Origin: Bdellovibrionales bacterium RBG_16_40_8
GTDB lineage: Bacteria > Bdellovibrionota > Bdellovibrionia > Bdellovibrionales > UBA1609
Direction: 5' to 3'
Length of the DNA stretch: 15,215 bases
Assembly: GCA_001769925.1 (NCBI GenBank)
Contig: MEPT01000059.1
Span: 1-15,215, forward strand
Part shown: positions 1-10,493 of the stretch, piece by piece
Layout: each line of letters starts with the position of its first letter
Position numbering within the stretch: the stretch's first letter is position 1
Made by a program: the position numbers and the translations under genes
The notes under the pieces: model-generated
What the model was told of the DNA's origin: nothing
What the model saw: the letters and a program-made list of their open reading frames with translations, nothing else
Databases searched by the model: none

Positions 1-1616
1 GTTCTATACATGAAGTAATTGCAGGTCTTTGTTCAGATAAGCCCCTAGATCGCCTTGTTTGTGGAGATGTTGGCTTTGGCAAAACTGAGGTTGCCCTGCG
101 TGCTACTTTTAAAGCTACACAAGACGGTAAGCAGGTTGCCATAATTGCGCCTACAACTATATTAACCTATCAACACTATGAGACTTTCAAAAAACGTTTT
201 GCGCCTTGGCCTATTATTATTCGTGCACTTAATCGTTTTGTAGCAGCTAAAGAAGTCAAGCAAACGCTTTTAGATCTAAAAGCAGGCAAAGTAGATGTTG
301 TAATCGGCACTCATAGACTGCTAAGTCGCGACGTGCAATTTAAAGATCTTGGTCTTCTAATTATAGACGAAGAACAAAAATTTGGCGTTATCCATAAAGA
401 AAAATTACGTCTTTTACGTGAAGGAGTAGACACTTTGGCTCTTTCTGCTACTCCAATACCGCGCACTCTTAATATGAGTTTAATGGGAATCCGTGATTTA
501 AGCATAATTAATACTCCTCCTGAAGATCGTCTGCCCACTAGAACTTTTGTTTGTAAGTTTGATGCAGACACTATTCGTAAAGCCATAGAAAGTGAAATTC
601 ATCGAGGCGGACAAGTATTTTTCTTACATAACCGCATTCAGTCTATTGGTGAGGTGGCAAATAAGTTACGTGAAATTGTACCGCAAGCACGCCTGGCTAT
701 AGCTCATGGGCAAATGGATGAAGAGCTTCTTGAAAAAACTATGCTCAGGTTTTTTAACCATGAGCTCGATATTTTAGTTTGCACAGCTATTATCGAATCT
801 GGAATGGATATCCCTCGCGCTAATACAATTTTTATCGACAATGCTCACACCTTTGGCGTTAGTCAGCTTTATCAGCTTCGCGGGCGTGTAGGCAGAAGTA
901 AAGAACGCGCATATTGCTATCTTCTTTTGTCTTCAGAAAAACGCATTGATGCCGCCGCACAAGAGCGCTTAAAAATTATTCAAGAGCATACCGCTCTCGG
1001 CAGTGGTACGCGAATAGCTCAATATGATCTTGAAATGCGTGGAGCTGGCGATATTCTTGGCGAAGATCAGTCTGGGCATATTAATGCAGTCGGGTATGAA
1101 CTTTATCTCGAGCTTCTTGACGAAGTCATTAACGAGCAAAAAGGCGAGCCGATTTCAGATCGCGAAATTGAGCCAGAAATTAATTTACGTGTACCAGCTC
1201 TTTTGCCTGATAACTACATCCCTGATATTCGCATGCGGCTTTATTATTATAAATCTTTATCTAATATTCGCTCAGCACAAGATTTAGACCGAATTGAAGA
1301 TGAACTTCACGATCAGTTCGGGTCTTTACCCGTACCTGTCGTTAATCTTTTAGGACTGATGCTTATTCGTCTTCACTGTCGGACTCTAGGAGTAAAAGAT
1401 ATAAGCTCAGGCAAAAATGCTATTTCTCTTTCTTTTACTTCACAAACAATTTTGCCCCCTCAAGAGGTCGTTCGCTTAACTTCTCGTGAAAATAAAAAAT
1501 ACTCACTTTCTCCTGATCAACGATTAAAGGTAAGAATGAATGAAGTCTCATGGCCTAGAGTTGTAGAAGAATTAGAACTTTTACTTTCTCTTTGCCCAAA
1601 ACTATCCGCAAATTAA
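1..1616 (+). CDS. mfd: Transcription-repair coupling factor Mfd (3' part)
   Basis: Mfd is a cytoplasmic DNA translocase that removes RNA polymerase stalled at DNA lesions and recruits UvrA for nucleotide excision repair. The reading frame is open from the left edge (first full codon at 3), so the N-terminal UvrB-like and RNA polymerase-binding domains lie outside; about 537 residues are visible. The helicase motifs are intact: Walker A GDVGFGKTE at about 63-89, DEEQ box at 366-377, SATPIPRTL from 444, and QLRGRVGR near 871-894. The TRG-type translocation region follows (LEMRGAGDILGEDQSG). The last ~145 residues match the C-terminal regulatory domain that distinguishes Mfd from RecG (RVPALLPDNYIPD, RLYYYK). 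The Met at 333 is internal, just before the DEEQ box, and is not the start. The gene converges on the outer-membrane protein gene with an 8-nt gap. Confidence 0.97.
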   Translation, partial: SIHEVIAGLCSDKPLDRLVCGDVGFGKTEVALRATFKATQDGKQVAIIAPTTILTYQHYETFKKRFAPWPIIIRALNRFVAAKEVKQTLLDLKAGKVDVVIGTHRLLSRDVQFKDLGLLIIDEEQKFGVIHKEKLRLLREGVDTLALSATPIPRTLNMSLMGIRDLSIINTPPEDRLPTRTFVCKFDADTIRKAIESEIHRGGQVFFLHNRIQSIGEVANKLREIVPQARLAIAHGQMDEELLEKTMLRFFNHELDILVCTAIIESGMDIPRANTIFIDNAHTFGVSQLYQLRGRVGRSKERAYCYLLLSSEKRIDAAAQERLKIIQEHTALGSGTRIAQYDLEMRGAGDILGEDQSGHINAVGYELYLELLDEVINEQKGEPISDREIEPEINLRVPALLPDNYIPDIRMRLYYYKSLSNIRSAQDLDRIEDELHDQFGSLPVPVVNLLGLMLIRLHCRTLGVKDISSGKNAISLSFTSQTILPPQEVVRLTSRENKKYSLSPDQRLKVRMNEVSWPRVVEELELLLSLCPKLSAN

Positions 1617-1624
1617 ATTAGTTT

Positions 1625-2416
1625 CTAGAACTCTAATGTAAGCCCAACATTTAAATCAAAATCTGTAGAAAAGTCTGGGTCTTCAGATTTAGAAGACGCC
1701 ATATATTTTCTTGTTTCGACAAAAACGTAAGAGTTTTCAATTCCAGATTCAATATAACTGTCAACTGCTGCAGTTTTATCTAATGCCCCAAGCTGCATAA
1801 GAAGTCCCCCTCCATAGTACATCGCGACTTCTGTATTACCATCGTGCTTAATATTGGCCTGCGCCTCTTTATATAAAACTGTGTACGCGCCTAATAATCC
1901 ATATGGGGCAAAAATCGGCTCGTACATTAAATTGTCAGCCACAAATTTTATCCCTGCGCGAATAATTTGTAAATTAAGTGTCGCGTTACCTAATAATGCC
2001 TCATCCGCAGCCTCATTTTTATATGCTCCGTACGCAATCTCTGGGCCTATCGAGCCTAAAATAAAATTCCATTTATAACTATATGACAATTCTAAAAGCG
2101 GCATTGACGGTGACCCGTAAAGGTCATCGTAGCTACCAAGCGTTGGGCTTACGAAATCTGTTTCGAAACCACTAGGATTATATTGACTATAGGTAATTGT
2201 AAATGCGTGCCCCCAGCGAGCCCTACGAATTTTGTATGGTACAAGTCTATAAATATTAGCTAAATCACTCGGGAGAATACTATTGGGTTCAACTTCTACA
2301 AGATTTTTACTTTCAAGCTCTTCTTGCGTAAGATGAACATTCTGAGCCGATCCAATTTCGGTAACAAAAAATAAAACGTAGCACGCCAGTATAAAAAGAC
2401 GCTTCAATGATGTCAT
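1625..2416 (-). CDS. Predicted outer-membrane beta-barrel protein, unknown function
   Basis: I do not recognise a named family for this 263-residue protein. Residues 1-24 look like a Sec signal peptide: Lys/Arg near the N-terminus, a hydrophobic core (LFILACYVLFFV), then GSA before a likely cleavage at Gln25. The mature part has many alternating Tyr/aromatic strands and ends in LNVGLTLEF; a C-terminal Phe is typical of outer-membrane barrel proteins recognised by the BAM complex. The gene starts only 14 nt after the atpC stop on the same strand, so it is probably read through from the atp operon. No strong Shine-Dalgarno precedes the ATG. A porin-like or structural role is possible, but nothing in the sequence identifies a substrate. 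The barrel assignment is inference. Confidence 0.8.
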   Translation of the reverse strand: MTSLKRLFILACYVLFFVTEIGSAQNVHLTQEELESKNLVEVEPNSILPSDLANIYRLVPYKIRRARWGHAFTITYSQYNPSGFETDFVSPTLGSYDDLYGSPSMPLLELSYSYKWNFILGSIGPEIAYGAYKNEAADEALLGNATLNLQIIRAGIKFVADNLMYEPIFAPYGLLGAYTVLYKEAQANIKHDGNTEVAMYYGGGLLMQLGALDKTAAVDSYIESGIENSYVFVETRKYMASSKSEDPDFSTDFDLNVGLTLEF

Positions 2417-2430
2417 AGGCTACTATTATG

Positions 2431-2831
2431 TTATTCGAGCGTTTCGAGACGCGCCATCTCTTTTTGCAACTTCATCTGTGATAACGTGTAGTCATCTGGG
2501 CTAAGGCCTGCCTTTTGCAATCTTTCATTAACAATTTTAATTTGATCTTCTGCTCTTTTCTTATCTATTTCTTCTGGCCATTCAGCTGTATCCGCCAAGA
2601 CGTTTATCCCCTTGGGATTAACCTCACAATAACCCCAACTAATGGCCGCACTTTTAAATGTCGACTCACCTTTAAGACGTACTTTAAGCTGACCAGCTCT
2701 TAGCGTTGTCATAAGTGGTGCATGCCCTGGCAAAATATTAAGCTGCCCGAGATATGCAGGCACAATCACTTCTTCTATTTCTACATCAGTAAGAAGTTTT
2801 TTTTGCGGTGTTACCAGGGTAAGTAAAAACA

Positions 2832-2832
<1 letters not shown>
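2431..2832 (-). CDS. atpC: F1F0 ATP synthase epsilon subunit AtpC
   Basis: The epsilon subunit belongs to the central stalk of F1; it binds gamma and the c-ring and can inhibit ATP hydrolysis. The 133-residue protein has the conserved N-terminal beta-sandwich: LTLVTPQKKLL, VEEVIVPAYLGQLNILPGHAPL (GHAPL at 36-40) and LRAGQL. A charged helical C-terminal part follows, with an end (LSQMKLQKEMARLETLE) fitting the usual two-helix domain. Length is typical. Its ATG shares one base with the atpD stop (TAATG), so translation is probably coupled to atpD. It is the last recognisable atp gene of the operon. Confidence 0.96.
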
Positions 2833-5137
<2,305 letters not shown>

Positions 5138-5140
5138 TTT

Positions 5141-6667
5141 TTATCCTTCGTTTGACGATTTAAACACTGCTTTAAATTCGTCGAGAGCTTCTTTTAAAGA
5201 CACTTTGGTATCATCTTTAATTGCCTTGTCCTCAGCAATTTTTGTCAAAATACCTTTATATTTTTGCTGAATGAACTCTATAAATTCTTTCTCGAATTTC
5301 TGCGCATCTGTCTCTGGAATTTTATCTAAATACCCATTAGTAGCAGCAAAAATTAAAATAACCTGATTTTCTACTCGGTAAGGCGTGTATTGGGGCTGCT
5401 TTAATACTTCAACTAATCGTCGGCCTCGTGCTAATTGGGCTTGAGTAGCAGCATCAAGATCAGTTGCAAAAGCTGAAAATGCTTCAAGCTCTCTAAACTG
5501 TGCAAGTTCAAGTTTTAGAGATCCCGCAACTTGTTTCATCGCTTTAATTTGTGCAGCTCCTCCAACACGCGATACCGATTTACCAACATCAACTGCAGGT
5601 CTGATACCCTTATAAAATAAATCTGAAACAAGAAATATTTGCCCGTCTGTAATAGAAATAACGTTTGTCGGAATATACGCTGAAATATCGCCTGCCTGTG
5701 TTTCGATTATTGGTAGCGCTGTTAGCGATCCTCCGCCCATCTCACTACTCATTTTAGCTGCTCTTTCAAGAAGCCTTGAGTGAAGATAAAAAACATCTCC
5801 CGGAAATGCTTCTCGACCTGGTGGTCTACGAAGAAGAAGAGACAATTGCCTGTAAGCTTGCGCTTGTTTTGTTAAATCATCATATATAATTAATGCGTGC
5901 TTGCCTGTATCACGAAAATATTCGGCCATTGCACAGCCCGTAAAGGGCGCAAGAAATTGCAGAGGCGCTGGGTCAGAAGCTGTGGCAGAAATAACTGTAG
6001 TATACTTCATCGCTCCTGCTTGACGAAGCTTTTCAACCACTTGAGCTACTGTAGACTGCTTTTGCCCTATAGCCACATAGAAACAATGAACATTCTGATC
6101 GCCCTGATTAATTATTGTATCAACTGCGACAGCCGTTTTACCTGTTTGCCTGTCACCAATAATCAACTCACGCTGACCTCTACCAATAGGAATAAGCGCA
6201 TCAATTGCTTTAATGCCTGTTTGTAAAGGCTCATTCACTGGTTGACGCTTAATAATGCCAGGAGCTTTTGTATCAACACGGCGAGATTCTTTCGCTTGTA
6301 TTGGCCCTTTTCCGTCGATCGGCTGACCTAAGGCATTTACCACTCTACCGATAACTTCTTCGCCCGCTGGGACTTGAACAATTTTCTTTGTTCTTTTAAC
6401 TATATCGCCCTCTTTAATATCGCGGTCTTCGCCGAAAATAACCACGCCCACAGACGCCTGTTCAAGGTTTAGTACCATCCCATATATACTACCTGGAAAC
6501 TCAACAAGCTCCCCAGCCATAACACCTTCAAGCCCATAGATTCTAGCCACCCCATCTCCGACCGACAGCACGGTACCGGATTCGGTCACTTGAAGTGTTT
6601 TTGCATAATTTTGTATCTGTTCTTTTAAAACGCGGCTGATTTCATCAGCACGAATGGAGAGGTCCAT
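5141..6667 (-). CDS. atpA: F1F0 ATP synthase alpha subunit AtpA
   Basis: Alpha alternates with beta in the F1 head and carries non-catalytic nucleotide sites and the arginine finger. The protein has 508 residues, a normal length. Visible are the N-terminal barrel ([21 protein letters not shown]), the P-loop GDRQTGKT at 171-178, [12 protein letters not shown] in the Walker B region, [33 protein letters not shown], and [15 protein letters not shown], whose Arg367 is the likely arginine finger. The ATG shares one base with the atpH stop (TAATG). An AGGAG lies about 9 nt upstream, inside the end of atpH. Confidence 0.98.
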   Translation of the reverse strand: MDLSIRADEISRVLKEQIQNYAKTLQVTESGTVLSVGDGVARIYGLEGVMAGELVEFPGSIYGMVLNLEQASVGVVIFGEDRDIKEGDIVKRTKKIVQVPAGEEVIGRVVNALGQPIDGKGPIQAKESRRVDTKAPGIIKRQPVNEPLQTGIKAIDALIPIGRGQRELIIGDRQTGKTAVAVDTIINQGDQNVHCFYVAIGQKQSTVAQVVEKLRQAGAMKYTTVISATASDPAPLQFLAPFTGCAMAEYFRDTGKHALIIYDDLTKQAQAYRQLSLLLRRPPGREAFPGDVFYLHSRLLERAAKMSSEMGGGSLTALPIIETQAGDISAYIPTNVISITDGQIFLVSDLFYKGIRPAVDVGKSVSRVGGAAQIKAMKQVAGSLKLELAQFRELEAFSAFATDLDAATQAQLARGRRLVEVLKQPQYTPYRVENQVILIFAATNGYLDKIPETDAQKFEKEFIEFIQQKYKGILTKIAEDKAIKDDTKVSLKEALDEFKAVFKSSNEG

Positions 6668-7215
6668 TAATTTATTCTCCTGGTTAAATCTTCTTTCATG
6701 TTTTGTAGGTGCGCTGAGAGACTATCATCAAAAGTATGTCCGCCAACTTGAGCAACCAACCCGCCTATGATTGTTTGATCTTCAAAATATTGTAAAATTA
6801 TTTTCTTCTTCGTAAATGCTTTGATTCTATTTAATACGTTTTCTTTTTGTCTTTCTGATAATGGGGCTGCTGTTCGTACTGTCCCTCTAGTTATACCGCC
6901 TAGTTCGTCTTCTCTGGCCCGAAAAGAGTAGATAATATTTGACAACAACTCTAAACGTCCCCTTTTTGCTAGAAGCAGCACAAAATTAATTACTTCTGTT
7001 GGCAAGCCACTATCTTTAATTGCCTTTTGTAAAACTGCCACCTTCTCGCCTGAGCTAATAAGAGGCGTTGAAATAAAATCGGCAATAATTTTATTTTCTT
7101 CAATAATTACGTGCACAGTTTTAAGTCCTGATAAAAAACTTTCACTCTGCTTACTTTCAGCCGCAATATCGTAAAAGGCGACCGCATATCTATTTGCCAA
7201 CTCTGAGTAGGTCAT
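6667..7215 (-). CDS. atpH: F1F0 ATP synthase delta subunit AtpH
   Basis: Delta sits on top of the F1 head and joins it to the peripheral stalk. The 182-residue protein has the usual layout: an N-terminal helical bundle opening with [13 protein letters not shown], a middle [19 protein letters not shown] segment, and a conserved C-terminal end, [29 protein letters not shown]. Length is typical. The ATG overlaps the atpF stop by four bases (ATGA), implying translational coupling. It lies between the stator gene atpF and atpA, the standard order. Confidence 0.97.
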   Translation of the reverse strand: MTYSELANRYAVAFYDIAAESKQSESFLSGLKTVHVIIEENKIIADFISTPLISSGEKVAVLQKAIKDSGLPTEVINFVLLLAKRGRLELLSNIIYSFRAREDELGGITRGTVRTAAPLSERQKENVLNRIKAFTKKKIILQYFEDQTIIGGLVAQVGGHTFDDSLSAHLQNMKEDLTRRIN

Positions 7216-7718
7216 TGTGTTAACGCCTGAATTTTTGTAATAAAATCATCGTTTAGTCGTTCTTGGGTCTTATCGCTAACTTTTTTCTTCAATTCTTTCG
7301 TAGCAATGTCCGTGGCCCCTATTATAATCTCTTGCTTCAACATTGCTGTGGCTCTAAGCAATTCAAATTGCGCCATCTTTTGTGCCTCTTCTATCAGGCG
7401 CCTAGCTTCCTCATTTGCTTGAGATATAATCTGCTTTTTTAGAGATTCAGAGTCTTTCTTCGCCTCTTCAAGGCTTTTATTTGCTGTATTTTCAAGCGTA
7501 TTTAAGTGTGCTTGTAGTTCTCCGTTTTCTTTCTCTGCGCTTAGTAACACTTCTTCAGCTTCTCTGCGCTTAACATCAAACTCAGCGTTTTTACTAATGA
7601 AGTACTTTTTTAAAGGAGTTTTTAAAAGGTAAACTAGCGCGCCAATAAAAATAGAGAAATTTATTAGTTGCGGAATTATTAACTTACTCCAAGGAAGAGT
7701 CGTTGCTGCGTGTTCCAT
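7212..7718 (-). CDS. atpF: F1F0 ATP synthase b subunit AtpF
   Basis: The b subunit anchors the peripheral stalk in the inner membrane and reaches up to delta. The 168-residue protein has one N-terminal membrane segment (about 12-32, LIIPQLINFSIFIGALVYLL) followed by a long charged helix (about 40-165) rich in Ala, Glu, Lys and Gln. The segment ISQANEEARRLIEEAQKMAQFELLRATAMLKQEI resembles the dimerising stalk region of bacterial b subunits. A GAGG element lies about 10 nt before the ATG. It ends in a four-base overlap with atpH. Its upstream neighbour is a second, diverged b-type gene, so the stalk is probably a b/b' heterodimer. Confidence 0.95.
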   Translation of the reverse strand: MEHAATTLPWSKLIIPQLINFSIFIGALVYLLKTPLKKYFISKNAEFDVKRREAEEVLLSAEKENGELQAHLNTLENTANKSLEEAKKDSESLKKQIISQANEEARRLIEEAQKMAQFELLRATAMLKQEIIIGATDIATKELKKKVSDKTQERLNDDFITKIQALTQ

Positions 7719-7720
7719 TA

Positions 7721-8176
7721 TTACTGAACCTCGCCCGGGAGTAGTCTATCTGCCATTTTATGACTTAGCTCTGGTGCATATTTTATTAATTCTTCGCGAG
7801 TACTATTATATTGTTCTAAGATTTTTTTACGAGATCCTTCAAGATTTTTTTTCGCATTTTCTCTCGACTCTGCATTAAGTTTTTCTTGTTCTTTGGTCGC
7901 CTCAAAACGTGCCTTTTCATATATCGCTTTAATTTCAGAATTTAATTCGCGTGCTTTTCTCTGATATATAGTTTGTAACTCTTTGGTTTGCGCAATAACC
8001 TTTTCAGCTCGCTTTCGACTGCCTTGTGTTTGCCCTTGCCTGGTAGAATACGCGCGAAAGTACGGGCCAAATACCAGCAGTCGTAAAAAAGCATATACCA
8101 TAATAAATATGCCTAGCTGAAACCACAATGTGGCATTAATACCCAGCGCAGAAATTATATTCATTACAGCAGCCAT
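7721..8176 (-). CDS. atpF': F1F0 ATP synthase b' subunit (second stator subunit)
   Basis: This 151-residue protein has one N-terminal hydrophobic segment (about 12-37, INATLWFQLGIFIMVYAFLR) followed by a highly charged helix to the C-terminus, the layout of a b-type stator subunit. It ends only 2 nt before the atpF start. It lacks close similarity to AtpF by eye, which fits b' and argues against a recent duplication. It is the first gene of the atp operon. A second in-frame ATG, four codons in (8164), could also serve; the nearest Shine-Dalgarno-like AGGA is about 12 nt before the first ATG, so the start is not certain. In Bdellovibrio-like and other delta-type genomes a b' gene heads the F1 operon. 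Confidence 0.88.
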   Translation of the reverse strand: MAAVMNIISALGINATLWFQLGIFIMVYAFLRLLVFGPYFRAYSTRQGQTQGSRKRAEKVIAQTKELQTIYQRKARELNSEIKAIYEKARFEATKEQEKLNAESRENAKKNLEGSRKKILEQYNSTREELIKYAPELSHKMADRLLPGEVQ

Positions 8177-8210
8177 TGCTTTTGAATTTCCTAATTAAAA
8201 GTTGATACGA

Positions 8211-8238
8211 AGTATCCTTTTAGCCCACTAATGGTCAA
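8211..8238 (-). promoter_or_regulatory. Candidate sigma70-type promoter for the atp operon
   Basis: On the minus strand, TTGACC (8238-8233) is followed after 16 nt by GATACT (8216-8211). These match the -35 and -10 consensus at 5 of 6 and 4 of 6 positions. The -35 box begins at the base after the bactofilin stop codon, and the atpF' start lies 35 nt past the -10. The 62-nt gap 8177-8238 is the only real gap between parA and the outer-membrane protein gene, which supports a promoter here. A short inverted repeat (GATAC-TTC-GTATC, 8216-8204) overlaps the -10 region. Confidence 0.5.
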
Positions 8239-8613
8239 TTAGTTTTTAGGCATATACGACGCGCCTTCAAACACAACGCCCTCGTCAATTCGCAAACTAG
8301 GCGTGGTAACTGTTCCTGTAAACATTGCTGGTGGGTGCATAATAACCTTTCGACGCGCAAAGATATTACCTTTTACAAGTCCACAAATTATAACTGTATC
8401 GGCTTCTATTTGAGCATCTACCTTTGCCCCAGGATTAATAACCAATGTGTCGTTAGTAAATATCTCGCCGCGAAACCCTCCGCCAATTCGCACCGTCCCT
8501 TCAAATGTAAGGCGCCCATCAAAAGAACACCCCTGATCTAACAGTGCTGTTACCTGGCCCGGCTGAAAATCTGCCAAACCGTCGGTTGGGTTGTAAATAT
8601 TAAGCTCGTTCAT
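8239..8613 (-). CDS. Bactofilin family cytoskeletal protein
   Basis: Bactofilins polymerise without nucleotide into filaments that act as scaffolds for cell-shape, wall or chromosome-segregation factors. The 124-residue protein is almost entirely the short-repeat beta-helix core (about 25-120): LTFEGTVRIGGGFRGEIFTNDTLVI, GAKVDAQIEADTVIICGLVKGNIFARRKVIMH, FTGTVTTPSLRIDEGVVFEGA. An N-terminal tail of about 25 residues precedes it. The ATG overlaps the parB stop by four bases (ATGA), so it is probably translated with parB. In Myxococcus xanthus, bactofilins encoded with PadC position ParABS complexes; a similar role here is inference from gene position. No membrane segment is seen. Confidence 0.93.
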   Translation of the reverse strand: MNELNIYNPTDGLADFQPGQVTALLDQGCSFDGRLTFEGTVRIGGGFRGEIFTNDTLVINPGAKVDAQIEADTVIICGLVKGNIFARRKVIMHPPAMFTGTVTTPSLRIDEGVVFEGASYMPKN

Positions 8614-9554
8614 AAATAGGCCTTTCTTAATTTATCTACAAATCTGTTAAGCTCCTCATGTGAATAAAAGTTTATTGACACTTTGCTTCTTTGGCCACTC
8701 AAGTCTATGTCTACTTTTGTTCCCAGCATCCTTTGCATTTCGCTTTTAAGTGGCTGCAGCTCTCTGATAGAAACTGCATCTGCCTCATCTTCTATATCAA
8801 GTTCAGCCTCAGGCTTCGTATTAAGTTTGGCAATCATCTTTTCAATTGTACGTACTGAAAGCTTAAGGCGCACAATTTTTTTTGCTAGCAGCAACTGTCT
8901 TTGGGGATTTTCAAGAGCAAGGAGGGCTTTGGCCTGGCCAAGGCTCAGATCTACTGATCTAACCATCTCTTTAATCTCATTTGGTAAACTCATAAGCCGC
9001 ATAATATTTGCTATCGTCGCACGCTCTTTACTTACCTTTTCTGCTATCTGCTGCTGCGTTAGACCATATTTAGTAGCCAGTACCCCGTAGGCCTCTGCCT
9101 CTTCAATCGGATTAATATTTTGTCTCTGTATATTTTCGACAAGCGCCAGTTCTAATACTTCTTTTTTTTCAACATTTTTAATAATAACCGGAATTTCGTG
9201 AACGCCTGCTAGCTGCGCAGCACGCCATCTTCTTTCTCCTGCGATAATTTCATACTTTTCATCTGCCTCTGCTCTTACCAAAACTGGTAGCAGCATCCCC
9301 TTTTCTTTAATTGATGCCGCAAGTTCTTGTAATTTTGCTTGCTCGAATTTTTTTCGTGGTTGTTCTTTATTTGGTATTATTTTTTCTATCGGTATCTTCC
9401 AGATTTTTTCGTGAGGCATTTCTCGTTTAACTGTGTCAACCCTTTCAAAGGTTACTTCTTCTGTATTTTTAGTACCTTCATTCAATAAGGCGCCCAATCC
9501 CCTACCTAAAGCTCTTTTCGTATTTTTACGAAGTGGCATAAGTTCTTCAGACAT
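8610..9554 (-). CDS. parB: Chromosome-partitioning protein ParB
   Basis: ParB is a CTP-dependent DNA clamp that loads at parS, spreads and loads SMC, and stimulates ParA ATPase. The 314-residue protein is complete. Its N-terminal GRGLGALL (17-24) belongs to the ParA-interacting stretch. The CTP-binding domain has IIPNKEQPRKKF, the GERRWRAAQLAG motif (106-117) and ENIQRQNINPIEEA (140-153). The helix-turn-helix lies at about 164-190 (LTQQQIAEKVSKERATIANIMRL), followed by DLSLGQAKALL. The C-terminal dimerisation domain is at about 275-314. AAGGAG lies 6 nt before the ATG, and the start overlaps the parA end by 8 nt. Two parS sites lie just upstream of parA. Confidence 0.97.
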   Translation of the reverse strand: MSEELMPLRKNTKRALGRGLGALLNEGTKNTEEVTFERVDTVKREMPHEKIWKIPIEKIIPNKEQPRKKFEQAKLQELAASIKEKGMLLPVLVRAEADEKYEIIAGERRWRAAQLAGVHEIPVIIKNVEKKEVLELALVENIQRQNINPIEEAEAYGVLATKYGLTQQQIAEKVSKERATIANIMRLMSLPNEIKEMVRSVDLSLGQAKALLALENPQRQLLLAKKIVRLKLSVRTIEKMIAKLNTKPEAELDIEDEADAVSIRELQPLKSEMQRMLGTKVDIDLSGQRSKVSINFYSHEELNRFVDKLRKAYL

Positions 9555-10374
9555 GAGCTTCTCCTTGATGAAATTCTTCTTCTTTTACTTCTGGCAAATT
9601 ATTATAGAGTTCGACCCTGCTATTTAGTTCTTCTGCAAGCTCTTGATATTTTCTCGCCCCTACAGATTTTAAATCGTACGAAAATATTGATTGCCCGTGG
9701 CTTGGAGCTTCACTTAAACGAACATTACGCGGAATAATACTTTGAAAAACTTTTTCTCTAAAATGACTCTGAATTTCAGAGACTACTTGGTGGCTTAAAT
9801 TATTTCTGGCATCAAACATAGTAAGCACAATGCCTTCAATTCGAAGTTCAGGATTTAGATTTTTTTTAATCATGCCTGCGGTGTTCAGCAGCTGGCTTAG
9901 TCCTTCGAGCGCATAATATTCACACTGAAGCGGTACTAGAAAACTGTTTGCGGCAGATAGCGCATTAACAGTTAAAAGCCCGAGCGACGGAGGACAATCT
10001 ATAAGTATGTAGTCATATTCGCTCGCAATCTCACGAATGGCAGACTTAAGTCTATATTCACGACTCGGCATGTCAACTAGCTCTATCTCTGCCCCTACTA
10101 AATCAGGATTAGATGGCGCAATGTATAAATTAGCATATTGAGTTTTTTGGATAGCCTGGCTAATCATCTTCTGCCCAACTAGCACGTGGTAGATATTGCT
10201 ATCATGGTTTTCATACTTCTTAATTCCCAGCCCACTTGAAGCGTTCCCTTGTGGGTCCATGTCAATAATGAGTACTCGCTTGCTAATATTACTTAGTGCT
10301 GCTGCCAGATTAACAGTGGTTGTTGTTTTTCCAACCCCGCCCTTCTGATTAGCTATACAGATTGTGGTTGCCAA
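9547..10374 (-). CDS. parA: Chromosome-partitioning ATPase ParA (Soj)
   Basis: ParA is a Walker-type ATPase that binds DNA non-specifically and moves ParB-parS complexes. The 275-residue protein has a deviant Walker A box KGGVGKTT (11-18, with the signature Lys11), the A' region IIDMDPQGNASSGLG (36-50), and Walker B IDCPPSLGLLTVNAL (125-139). NVRLSEAPSHGQS (217-229) is typical of chromosomal Soj proteins. The start is TTG at 10374, supported by a strong Shine-Dalgarno; no ATG lies between it and the P-loop. The promoter must lie in the short divergent gap shared with the lipoprotein gene; only a weak -10-like TATAAA (10419-10414) is visible. Confidence 0.96.
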   Translation of the reverse strand: MATTICIANQKGGVGKTTTTVNLAAALSNISKRVLIIDMDPQGNASSGLGIKKYENHDSNIYHVLVGQKMISQAIQKTQYANLYIAPSNPDLVGAEIELVDMPSREYRLKSAIREIASEYDYILIDCPPSLGLLTVNALSAANSFLVPLQCEYYALEGLSQLLNTAGMIKKNLNPELRIEGIVLTMFDARNNLSHQVVSEIQSHFREKVFQSIIPRNVRLSEAPSHGQSIFSYDLKSVGARKYQELAEELNSRVELYNNLPEVKEEEFHQGEAHV

Positions 10375-10379
10375 CTGCG

Positions 10380-10386
10380 CCCCCTT
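10380..10386 (-). promoter_or_regulatory. Ribosome binding site for the TTG start of parA
   Basis: The minus strand reads AAGGGGG, a 5-nt spacer CGCAG, then TTG. The strong match and normal spacing justify accepting TTG as the parA start. Confidence 0.8.
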
Positions 10387-10460
10387 GGTTTCGTTGATGA
10401 GAGTCTATTTCTTTTTATATGTTTTATGCTAGTAATTTTTTTTATTATCTTAATATTTTC

Positions 10461-10466
10461 TATAAT
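10461..10466 (+). promoter_or_regulatory. Candidate -10 box for the lipoprotein gene
   Basis: A perfect TATAAT lies 27 nt upstream of the lipoprotein ATG. No convincing -35 is present 16-18 nt upstream, where the sequence is an AT-rich T tract. If used, transcription would start at about 10472-10474, just before the parS palindrome. Confidence 0.45.
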
Positions 10467-10475
10467 AATTCCGAT

Positions 10476-10491
10476 TGTTCCACGTGGAACA
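10476..10491. promoter_or_regulatory. parS site 1 (ParB-binding palindrome)
   Basis: The sequence TGTTCCACGTGGAACA is a perfect 16-bp palindrome and matches the known chromosomal parS core GTTCCACGTGGAAC of Pseudomonas and Myxococcus type. It lies 102 bp upstream of the parA start and 2 nt before the lipoprotein ATG. Its GGA (10486-10488) is 5 nt from that ATG and is the only Shine-Dalgarno-like element there. Confidence 0.93.
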
Positions 10492-10493
10492 CT

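Noticed and set aside
1617..1637. Imperfect inverted repeat (ATTAG...CTAAT around TTCTAGAA) as a bidirectional terminator between mfd and the outer-membrane protein gene
   Set aside because: The stem is short and AT-rich with a mismatch, and no T run follows on either strand.
8683..9090. 135-codon open frame on the + strand opposite parB as a gene
   Set aside because: It is antisense to a fully conserved parB, has no recognisable domain, and its serine- and leucine-rich make-up is what the reverse complement of parB would give. Similar open frames opposite atpA (5897-6226) and mnmE (14118-14507) are rejected on the same grounds.
10183..10188. CACGTG core within parA, flanked by a near-palindrome, as a third parS site
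   Set aside because: Only about 10 of 16 positions match the two clear parS sites, and the arms differ (CTAG and GTAG instead of GTTC and GAAC). It lies in coding sequence.
10419..10493. Longer start for the lipoprotein at 10419
   Set aside because: It would place 25 extra residues before the signal peptide, hide the lipobox deep in the protein, and lie upstream of the only good -10 box.
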